DNA from: Nitrososphaerota archaeon
GTDB lineage: Archaea > Thermoproteota > Nitrososphaeria_A > Caldarchaeales > Calditenuaceae
DNA length: 64,000 nt
Assembly: GCA_009889515.1 (NCBI GenBank)
Contig: WUQR01000068.1
Coordinates: forward strand, 124,001-188,000
Reading direction: 5' to 3'
Shown here: positions 57,518 through 64,000 of the stretch, piece after piece
Layout of the letters: each line of letters opens with the position of its first letter
Numbering within the stretch: position 1 is the stretch's first letter
Made by a program: the position numbers and the translations under genes
The notes under the pieces: model-generated
The model's database searches: none
The model's input: the letters and a program-made list of their open reading frames with translations, nothing else
What the model was told of the DNA's origin: nothing

Positions 57518-58149
57518 TGGCGAGGGTCCGGGTCAAGATATGTGGGATTAGACGGGTGGAGGATTTGAGGGCCGCTGTTGAGGAGGGCGCAGACGCTGTG
57601 GGGATGGTCGTGGGCTTTCCACTCTCACCCCGAAACCTAAGCCTATCTGAGGCGATGGAGGTTCGGAGGAGGGTGCCGGTCTTCGTCGACGCGGTACTTG
57701 TCATGAGGGCTGATAGCCCTGAAGAATTTAGTGGACTGGTGGAGGAGCTGGAACCTGACGCTATACAGCTCTACGGTCAGTTATCCTTAGCCGAGGCCAG
57801 AGACTTGGCACCTGAATGCATGCTGATAAAGCCTGTAAAGGCGGGCACAGAGCTCGGAGACATCGACCTATCCCAAGCCGATGCCATCCTCTTGGACAGC
57901 CACTCGGAAGCCCTCCCCGGCGGCACAGGCAGGACACACGACTGGCACGCTGCCCGCAGGCTCAGAGAGCAGATAAGCCTCCCCCTAATCCTAGCAGGTG
58001 GATTAAATCCATCGAACGTGTACGAGGCTGTGAGGGTTGTGCAGCCCTATGCAGTGGACGTCTCGTCGGGTGTCGAGTCAGCTCCAGGCGTCAAGAGTAG
58101 AGAGTTGATTAGGGCCTTTATCAAGGCTGCTCTGGGTGAGGAGACGTGA
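57517..58149 (+). CDS. trpF: Phosphoribosylanthranilate isomerase
   Basis: A 210-residue isomerase of PRA to Cd[13 protein letters not shown] contains the catalytic Cys, and [15 protein letters not shown] the phosphate site. The catalytic Asp lies in [20 protein letters not shown]. It is separate from trpC, unlike the fused E. coli enzyme. It overlaps trpC by 1 nt and trpB by a few. Confidence 0.95.
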   Translation: MARVRVKICGIRRVEDLRAAVEEGADAVGMVVGFPLSPRNLSLSEAMEVRRRVPVFVDAVLVMRADSPEEFSGLVEELEPDAIQLYGQLSLAEARDLAPECMLIKPVKAGTELGDIDLSQADAILLDSHSEALPGGTGRTHDWHAARRLREQISLPLILAGGLNPSNVYEAVRVVQPYAVDVSSGVESAPGVKSRELIRAFIKAALGEET

Positions 58150-59351
58150 TGGCTGGGGGTTATCATCTGCCTGACGGCCGGGGCCGCTTCGGCGCCTACG
58201 GCGGCAGATACGTTCCCGAGACTCTCATGGAGCCACTCATAGAGCTTGAAGAAGCCTACAAGAAGCTCAGGGACGACAAGTCCTTCCGCGAGGAGCTGGA
58301 CATACTGCTTAGAGACTACGCGGGCAGGCCAACACCCCTATACTACGCCGAGCGGCTTACCAAAGAGCTGGGAGGCGCAAGGATCTACCTCAAGAGGGAG
58401 GACTTAGCCTTCACCGGCGCCCACAAGATCAACAACGCGTTGGGGCAGGCTCTCTTGGCTAAGAAGATGGGTAAGACGAGGCTGGTGGCTGAGACTGGTG
58501 CGGGGCAGCACGGCGTGGCTACTGCGACCGTGGCGGCCAGAATGGGGTTCAGGTGCACGATCTACATGGGTGCTGAGGACATGGCGCGGCAGGCAGTGAA
58601 CGTCTACAGGATGAGGCTGCTCGGCGCGGAGGTCAGGCGAGTAGACTCCGGATCTAAGACGCTGAAGGACGCCATAAACGAGGCACTGAGAGACTGGGCA
58701 ACAAACGTCAGGGACACCCACTACCTCCTAGGCTCGGCGGTCGGCCCACACCCATACCCCATGATCGTCCGCGACTTCCAGTCAGTAATCGGAAGGGAGA
58801 TCAGGGCGCAGATACTGGAGAGGGAGGGTAGGCTACCAGACTTGGTTGTGGCTTGTGTGGGTGGTGGAAGCAACGCTATTGGGACATTCTACCCCTTCAT
58901 AGAGGATAAGGGTGTCAAGCTGGTGGGCGTCGAGGCGGGTGGGGAGGGGCTGGAGACTGGAAGACACGCGGCAAGCCTCGCGGGCGGCTCACCCGGAATA
59001 CTTCACGGCATGTACTCCTACGTCATGCAGGATGAGCACGGACAGATTAGAACGACACACAGCATATCGGCCGGCCTGGATTACCCGGGGGTGGGGCCCG
59101 AGCACGCCTTCCTGAAGGAGTCGGGCAGGGCAGAGTATGTGGCTGTAGGAGACCGCGAAGCTCTTGAAGCCTTCCTAACTCTCACACGTCTTGAGGGAAT
59201 CATGCCGGCGCTAGAGCCAGCCCACGCCCTAGCCTACGTCATGAAGATTGCACCAACCATGCGTAGCGACGACATCATAGTCCTGACACTCTCAGGCCGG
59301 GGAGAAAAGGACCTAGACATTGTTAGCCGAAGTCTGGGTGGATTGTTTTGA
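58149..59351 (+). CDS. trpB: Tryptophan synthase beta subunit
   Basis: A 400-residue PLP enzyme joining indole and serine. The PLP lysine is in [11 protein letters not shown], with [13 protein letters not shown] as the phosphate cup, [12 protein letters not shown] and [16 protein letters not shown] for the interface with TrpA. TrpB1 type, consistent with adjacency to trpA. Starts GTG 58146 or ATG 58149 are both possible; the operon overlap favours either. It overlaps trpA by 4 nt. Confidence 0.96.
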   Translation: MAGGYHLPDGRGRFGAYGGRYVPETLMEPLIELEEAYKKLRDDKSFREELDILLRDYAGRPTPLYYAERLTKELGGARIYLKREDLAFTGAHKINNALGQALLAKKMGKTRLVAETGAGQHGVATATVAARMGFRCTIYMGAEDMARQAVNVYRMRLLGAEVRRVDSGSKTLKDAINEALRDWATNVRDTHYLLGSAVGPHPYPMIVRDFQSVIGREIRAQILEREGRLPDLVVACVGGGSNAIGTFYPFIEDKGVKLVGVEAGGEGLETGRHAASLAGGSPGILHGMYSYVMQDEHGQIRTTHSISAGLDYPGVGPEHAFLKESGRAEYVAVGDREALEAFLTLTRLEGIMPALEPAHALAYVMKIAPTMRSDDIIVLTLSGRGEKDLDIVSRSLGGLF

Positions 59352-60154
59352 GCAATATATCAAAGACCTTCAGAGATAGCCTATCCTCAGGCCGCGCCGC
59401 CCTCATCGGCTACCTAACGGCTGGAGACCCAAGCCTGGAGCAGACGCTGATATATGCTGAGGCGCTGGTGGAGGGAGGGGTCGACATCTTAGAGCTCGGC
59501 GTACCCTTCAGCGACCCTGTAGCCGATGGAGTAACAATCCAGGCCTCAGCCCAACGCGCACTAGCCGCAGGGACCAAGCTGCTAGATGTCATAAGACTCT
59601 CATCCACCATCAAGAAGTCCCTCGAAACACCAGTAGTAATCCTCTCCTACCTAAACCCGATATACCGCATGGGGTTCAGGAAGTTCTTCGAAGAGGCAGG
59701 CTCCTCCGGAGTTGACGGCGTGGTCGTCCCAGACCTTCCAGTCGAGGAGTCCACAGACTTCAGGGAAGAGGCGCGGAGAGCTGGCGTGGACACGATATTC
59801 CTAGCGTCGCCAACTACTTCGGACAGCAGGCTGGACCAGATACTCAGGGCCTCGGAGGGCTTCGTCTACCTAGTCTCACTCCTAGGAGTAACTGGTGTGA
59901 GGAGAGAGCTATCCCTAGAGGCCTCGAGGATACTCGAGCGGGTCAAGGCGAGGAAGGAGAGACCCTACGTAGCCGTAGGGTTCGGAGTATCATCCCCAGA
60001 CCACGTCGCAGCACTCGTAAAAAGCGGCGCGGAGGGCGTCATAGTTGGGAGCGCGTTGGTAAAGATAGTCGAGGAAAACCTCAACAACCCCTCAAAATGT
60101 TTAGAACAGCTAAGGCGCTTCGCCACCAGTCTTAAAGAAGCAACCACATTATAG
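59348..60154 (+). CDS. trpA: Tryptophan synthase alpha subunit
   Basis: A 268-residue TIM barrel that splits indole-3-glycerol phosphate. Catalytic Glu is in [14 protein letters not shown] and Asp in [27 protein letters not shown] and [11 protein letters not shown] form the phosphate site. Start TTG 59348 overlaps the trpB stop (TTGA). Last gene of the operon. Confidence 0.95.
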   Translation: MSNISKTFRDSLSSGRAALIGYLTAGDPSLEQTLIYAEALVEGGVDILELGVPFSDPVADGVTIQASAQRALAAGTKLLDVIRLSSTIKKSLETPVVILSYLNPIYRMGFRKFFEEAGSSGVDGVVVPDLPVEESTDFREEARRAGVDTIFLASPTTSDSRLDQILRASEGFVYLVSLLGVTGVRRELSLEASRILERVKARKERPYVAVGFGVSSPDHVAALVKSGAEGVIVGSALVKIVEENLNNPSKCLEQLRRFATSLKEATTL

Positions 60155-60161
60155 CATCTTT

Positions 60162-60599
60162 TCAGGGAATCTCGTCCAGTGGTGTCGGCGCCTCCCTCTC
60201 AATGTATGTTATGTGATGGACCTCTCCCCCCAGCCTAACCATGTGTCGCGACGACTTGGATGGAAGCTTCTTACCAGTTAATCCCGCGTTGATAACCATC
60301 TCCTTCGTAACGGGAGGCTTGTTGTCCCAAGGCAGCACTTCGATCTCAGGCCTCCAATAGTCCACGAAGTATGCGGGGATATGGGTCTTGCCAAGCCTCT
60401 TCATGCAGTTATACCTGTGATGACCGTCGAGTATCACCTTTGTCTTCGCATCGACGATTATGGGCCTCTTCAACACGCCGTCATTCTTGATCTCTGCTAA
60501 AAGCTCCTCCAGATGCGCCGGATTATACTCCTCATGCTCCCGCAGCTCCTCAAGCCTGACTAGAACCGGCTTGAGGTTTAGCAGGTCTTCACCAGCCAT
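60162..60599 (-). CDS. ParB/Srx-fold protein, SerK/SbnI-like
   Basis: A 145-residue protein with ELREHEEYNPAHLEELLAEI, then the hallmark DGHHRYNCMKRLGKTHIP (D-G-H-H-R). The motif is shared with SbnI and the archaeal free-serine kinase SerK, but those are about 240 residues, and the C-terminal half is missing here. It may phosphorylate a small substrate or only bind a nucleotide. It is convergent with trpA, 8 nt apart. Serine is a TrpB substrate, but the link is speculative. Confidence 0.72.
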   Translation of the reverse strand: MAGEDLLNLKPVLVRLEELREHEEYNPAHLEELLAEIKNDGVLKRPIIVDAKTKVILDGHHRYNCMKRLGKTHIPAYFVDYWRPEIEVLPWDNKPPVTKEMVINAGLTGKKLPSKSSRHMVRLGGEVHHITYIEREAPTPLDEIP

Positions 60600-60680
60600 T
60601 CTTATTCACTCCTAAATATGCTCGTATAAAAACCCAAGCCACCCAAGAGATATCAGCCACAAGAAACAGTCTGAGAGAGG

Positions 60681-61613
60681 GTGGGGTTGGAGAAGGTAAT
60701 TCTCGACATGGATCCTGGTATAGATGACGCCTTAGCTCTACTGCTTGCAATTAGCTCGCCCGAGTTCGCATTACAAGGAGTCACAACGGTGGCCGGTAAT
60801 ACGACTGTTGAGAAGACAGGTCTAAACGCGAGGCGTGTCTTAGAGTATGTGGAGCGCGGCGAGGTCCCGGTCTACTACGGCTCATCCTCACCCATGGCCC
60901 GGCCTCTCGCAACTGCTGAACACGTCCACGGCTCGGATGGGCTTGGTGAGGCTGGAATACCGATGCCCCGCCAACCACCAACTCCCGGCGGTATCCATTT
61001 CATCGCAGAGACAGTAGCGAAGAATCCCCATGATATCACAATCATAGCCACAGGCCCCTTGACCAACGTAGCGCTAGCCTTCATCCTATACCCTCGCACG
61101 CCGAGGCTTGTCAAAAGGCTCGTCATAATGGGTGGTGCGTACCATCTCACACCCTATGGGCGTGGAAACGTGACTCCCCTCTCAGAGTTCAACATCTATA
61201 CCGATCCCGAAGCCGCAAACATCGTCTTCAACTCGTCAGTCCCCATAACATGTGTTGGCCTAGACATATCCACTGACCCATCAGTCAAGATCAACAGAAA
61301 GAGATACGAGGAGATAAGGGGGTTGAGGGGGAAGAAGGCGGAACTTGCCTCGAGGATCATGAAGTATCAGTTGGAGAAGTTTGGGGAGGTTGAGGTGCAT
61401 GACGCTTTGGCGGTTGCAGCGGCTTTGAGGCCCGAGATCTTTCGTGCAGTCGAGATGAGGGTCCAGGTCCTGACCAATAACGACGCCTCAAGAGGAGCTA
61501 CGGTAGCCGTCAAGGCGGGGGAGGGTGAGAGGGGAAACGCAAACATCTGCATAGGCGTGGATGCAGAGAAATTCTTCGAACTCTTCCTCTCCAGACTCTC
61601 AGAGCCCGGTTAG
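60681..61613 (+). CDS. Inosine/uridine-preferring nucleoside hydrolase
   Basis: A 310-residue nucleosidase. The Ca2+-binding DxDxGxDDALAL motif is DMDPGIDDALALLLA. GGAYHLTPYGRGNVTPLSEFN and EVHDALAVAAAL are the active-site loops. It releases a base from ribonucleosides for salvage. Start GTG 60681 or TTG 60687; both leave the first motif near the N-terminus. Confidence 0.92.
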   Translation: MGLEKVILDMDPGIDDALALLLAISSPEFALQGVTTVAGNTTVEKTGLNARRVLEYVERGEVPVYYGSSSPMARPLATAEHVHGSDGLGEAGIPMPRQPPTPGGIHFIAETVAKNPHDITIIATGPLTNVALAFILYPRTPRLVKRLVIMGGAYHLTPYGRGNVTPLSEFNIYTDPEAANIVFNSSVPITCVGLDISTDPSVKINRKRYEEIRGLRGKKAELASRIMKYQLEKFGEVEVHDALAVAAALRPEIFRAVEMRVQVLTNNDASRGATVAVKAGEGERGNANICIGVDAEKFFELFLSRLSEPG

Positions 61614-61657
61614 CACCATACAAGGATTTATTTCACGACTAGCGAGTGGAGGGAGGA

Positions 61658-62569
61658 ATGAGGATCCTGAGCTCAGGATACTTCCTATCAGCATTCAACG
61701 CGCTGGTCTTCATCTTCCCCACCGTTATATTCTACCCCGTACTCGCGACCTATCCGGCCTCGATAGTACTTCGTGGGTGGGGTTGGCGCTCTCTGAGGAG
61801 CAGGCTTGGCCCATTGGGTGTCCTCTACCCCGCGATATGGGGTCTCGGCGCCCTCACATATCTCGCACTAATCCTCTCGTTCCTCGAGATATTCAGGGAG
61901 GGCATCTGGGTTGCGCTAGCGGCGTGGGTGGTGTACTCCATCCTCGAGGCCTCTCTATACCTCAGGGCCGCGGGTAAGCTCAGGATTAGGCTACTGTATG
62001 CATCACCAGTCAGCTTGGCAGGTGTTAGTGCCATAGTGGCTTCCATAGTTATGATATGGGGCTCGTCCAAATTCCCAAGCGAGATAAGATACGGAGACCT
62101 TACACCACTGTTCTTCGGAGGGGCAGCATGCCTCGTAGCATCAGCCTTGATAACCGCGGTAGCAGCCCTCCAGATAAGGGCTGAGAAACCGACTGGTGAG
62201 AGGGAGCTCGAGTCCCTACTGGTGACTCTGCCTCGATACTCGTCGGCCGCAGCCACCCAGTCGCCGCAGCCCACACAGCCCACAGCAAGGCCCAAAGGAG
62301 CACTCACTGCGGGTACTTCGCGCACAGCGCTAATAGGCTTGGAGGTTGTGAGCCGGAGCGACACACTGGTCTGTCTAAAATGTGGAGCTAGTGCACCTAT
62401 AGGAGCGGTGAATTGTCCGGAGTGTGGTGAGAGGTTTAGGAAGGCCGCCTCAGGTCTAAGATGCCCTGTCTGTGAGGCGCCATTTTCAATCGCTAAACCC
62501 ATCTCGGCGGGCCATTATGTCTGTGGACAATGCTTCTCGGACATCAGGGTGGTGAGGCGCGCGTCTTGA
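61658..62569 (+). CDS. Membrane protein with two C-terminal zinc ribbons
   Basis: About 303 residues. Six helices fill residues 8-185, then a linker rich in Ala/Pro/Thr (SAAATQSPQPTQPTARPKG), and two zinc ribbons: CLKCG...CPECG and CPVCEAPF...CGQCF. The ATG 61658 has GGAGGGAGG immediately upstream. A cytoplasmic zinc tail behind a membrane domain suggests a protein-interaction role. No family recognised. Confidence 0.75.
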   Translation: MRILSSGYFLSAFNALVFIFPTVIFYPVLATYPASIVLRGWGWRSLRSRLGPLGVLYPAIWGLGALTYLALILSFLEIFREGIWVALAAWVVYSILEASLYLRAAGKLRIRLLYASPVSLAGVSAIVASIVMIWGSSKFPSEIRYGDLTPLFFGGAACLVASALITAVAALQIRAEKPTGERELESLLVTLPRYSSAAATQSPQPTQPTARPKGALTAGTSRTALIGLEVVSRSDTLVCLKCGASAPIGAVNCPECGERFRKAASGLRCPVCEAPFSIAKPISAGHYVCGQCFSDIRVVRRAS

Positions 62570-62588
62570 AAAAGCGTAACTCCCCTAT

Positions 62589-63065
62589 TTAACCAAGCTT
62601 CGTAATAGTGTCGAGGCTTGGTGGGTTGTTTACCGAGGCTGAAGCCAAAACCCTCCCCACGTCATCCAGTATCAGTATCACCCTCTCCCCCCTCCTTCTC
62701 TCATTATAATCCACATACCTCACCCTCACTGAGCCGTGAACCGCGTCAACTATTGTAAGCCTGGCTCCTAACGAGGGAGCATAATGTAGCCCATGATTAT
62801 TTGAAAGAGGCAACACTACATCCCAAACGCTCTCCACGCTGAAAACCCCCATGACCCGCCTCTTTCTACGCGCCTCCCACCTCAACCATATCGGGAGGGT
62901 GATCGTCGCGGGGAGTATGAGGATTGCTGCAAGGTATTTGTTGCCAGTGAAGATGTAGAGTGCTGCAGCGAGCAAGGGAAACAGAGTGAGCATCTCTACC
63001 GCAAGTATTCTCAGATATTTGTCGTGGAGGAGGAGCCTGTCAACATCACCGGCTACCGGTAGCAC
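62589..63065 (-). CDS. Hypothetical membrane protein
   Basis: A 158-residue protein with two close helices (about 25-62), then a basic stretch (RWEARRKRRVMG) and a small beta-rich domain ending SLDTITKLG. No family recognised. It is the downstream neighbour of the beta-CASP nuclease on the same strand, 43 nt away. Confidence 0.65.
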   Translation of the reverse strand: MLPVAGDVDRLLLHDKYLRILAVEMLTLFPLLAAALYIFTGNKYLAAILILPATITLPIWLRWEARRKRRVMGVFSVESVWDVVLPLSNNHGLHYAPSLGARLTIVDAVHGSVRVRYVDYNERRRGERVILILDDVGRVLASASVNNPPSLDTITKLG

Positions 63066-63108
63066 CTTGTGTAAACAGGTAAAAGGGTTGCTGTTAAGCG
63101 TTACCCAT

Positions 63109-64000
63109 CTATAAGATGATAGGTTCAGGTCCCGCCGGGTTTATGGCCTTGAAGCCTGTGTTCTCGTTTATCCAAGCTGCGAATGCCTCACAGGATTCTG
63201 GGTCGCCATGTATTGTTATTGCTACTCCTGAGTCCCCGCGTTTAGATATGTATTCTCTGAGCTCTGCTTGACCCGCGTGTGCTGAGAGCTTATACTGTAC
63301 GACTTTAGCGGCTGCCTTGAGCTCCGAGCTATTAAACGCGAGTTTTCCCTCGGCCAGAAGCTTGGCGCCGGGTGTGTTAGGAGCTTGGAAGCTTACAAGC
63401 AGTATAGAGGATGCAGGGTCCTCCGCAACTTTGGCGGCATAGTAGGCTGCAGGGCCGCCCTTCAGCATACCTGCCGGGCTGACCACCACTCCAGGCTCAT
63501 CCAGCAGTCTCTCCCTATCCCTCTTACCTTTCACAATCCTGAGCTTCCGACTCGCCTTCGCCAAGAGGTCTACCCCGTCCACATAGGTCTCATCCTCGAT
63601 GTAGAGTTCGAGAAGCTGCCTGGCCATGCCATCAATCCATACGGGCTCCTTGAAGCCATGGGCATAGAGTATGCAGGCCACCTCCTGTGCCCTGGCCACG
63701 GCAAAGGATGGCACTACTACCACACCGCCCTGGTTCACAGTCTCCCTCGCCACCTCTACGACCCTATCCTCCAGCGTCCTCCGAGGCAGATGGGCCTCAC
63801 GCGCATATGTTGACTCGGTGATGACCACGTCGAACCCGGTGCCCGGGTCGTCGCAGCCATCGAGCAGCCTCGTCTTCACTGACGTGAAGTCGCCGGTATA
63901 GAGGAGCGTCTTATCTGCATTAACTATTATCTGCGCGCTTCCAGGAATGTGGCCGGCGTCGACGAACTCGATCTCAGCGTCCTTAACCCTAAACCTCTCA
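63109..64000 (-). CDS. Beta-CASP metallo-beta-lactamase ribonuclease, 5' end cut by window
   Basis: The frame stays open to the window edge. Visible from the edge: FVDAGHIPGSAQIIV (MBL His motif), YTGDFTS (Asp), then the beta-CASP inserts with ESTYA, VVVPSFAVARAQEV, and the C-terminal LSAHAGQAELREYI with motif C His, ending in IHGDPESCEAFA. This matches the aCPSF/RNase J group that trims mRNA 3' or 5' ends. The N-terminal MBL part with HxHxDH lies outside. An internal GTG at 63879 is not the true start. Confidence 0.9.
   Translation of the reverse strand, partial: ERFRVKDAEIEFVDAGHIPGSAQIIVNADKTLLYTGDFTSVKTRLLDGCDDPGTGFDVVITESTYAREAHLPRRTLEDRVVEVARETVNQGGVVVVPSFAVARAQEVACILYAHGFKEPVWIDGMARQLLELYIEDETYVDGVDLLAKASRKLRIVKGKRDRERLLDEPGVVVSPAGMLKGGPAAYYAAKVAEDPASSILLVSFQAPNTPGAKLLAEGKLAFNSSELKAAAKVVQYKLSAHAGQAELREYISKRGDSGVAITIHGDPESCEAFAAWINENTGFKAINPAGPEPIIL

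Overview
The window is archaeal. The evidence is class I lysyl-tRNA synthetase, Alba, ribosomal protein eS30, a GPN-loop GTPase, archaeal-type AspRS, archaeal CoaD, DUF373 and DUF131 proteins, an F420-dependent dehydrogenase, TATA boxes about 25 nt ahead of many (often leaderless) starts, and frequent GTG/TTG starts. Fused GMP synthase, scattered complex I genes and a protein resembling the thaumarchaeal output domain (TackOD1) point to the TACK group. A thermophilic Aigarchaeota/Caldiarchaeum-like or related Thaumarchaeota lineage is my best guess, not a proven placement.

Layout. 0-10.8 kb: PhoU-type regulator, zinc-ribbon and membrane proteins, tRNA-binding domain protein, DnaJ, M24 peptidase, cis-prenyltransferase, DUF373, cupin, coiled-coil protein plus GPN GTPase, GuaA. 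10.9-18.2 kb: GalU and UDP-glucose dehydrogenase (UDP-glucuronate supply), tRNA-Val(CAC), LmbE-type deacetylase, Alba, a zinc-finger/KH protein with a probable CTG start, AspRS, NuoA-NuoH. 18.3-32.8 kb: a leftward set of NuoI with a large insertion, an F420-dependent G6PDH-like enzyme and a small protein; then Nth, CoaD, TldD, LysRS, a Ca2+-type P-ATPase, a HAD phosphatase, NuoM and IlvE. 32.8-41.2 kb: a 20-residue basic peptide, a Zn/Mn ABC importer with a perfect palindromic operator, eS30, a sugar epimerase, a zinc-ribbon regulator coupled to a membrane glycosyltransferase, and membrane proteins. 41.2-49.3 kb: a copper/sulfur block (CopA, two very small metal-binding proteins, TusA, divergent YeeE/TsuA, a degenerate PRTase-like HTH regulator, a CaCA exchanger, SCO1). 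49.3-54.8 kb: a low-density accessory stretch with an IS110-like orphan transposase, a long two-part hairpin beside it, a decayed ORF and several small membrane or secreted proteins. 54.8-64 kb: a secreted PLD nuclease, the trpDCFBA operon, a short SerK/ParB-like protein, a nucleoside hydrolase, a membrane zinc-ribbon protein and a beta-CASP nuclease cut by the window edge.

Genes that act together: trpD-C-F-B-A make tryptophan from anthranilate (trpE/G not here). NuoA/H/I/M are parts of one respiratory complex I, and NuoI sits with an F420-reducing enzyme, which suggests but does not prove F420H2 input. GalU, Ugd, the epimerase and the glycosyltransferase form a surface-polysaccharide theme. 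TusA plus YeeE/TsuA suggest thiosulfate/sulfane-sulfur uptake next to a copper exporter.

Best candidates for something new: (1) the hairpin with a symmetric 12/12-nt internal loop right behind the IS110-like gene, possibly a bridge-RNA-like guide; (2) the 20-residue basic peptide; (3) the zinc-ribbon regulator/glycosyltransferase pair; (4) two genes whose best starts are CTG with a good Shine-Dalgarno; (5) the palindromic metal operator. All functions are read from sequence by eye; no database search was run.
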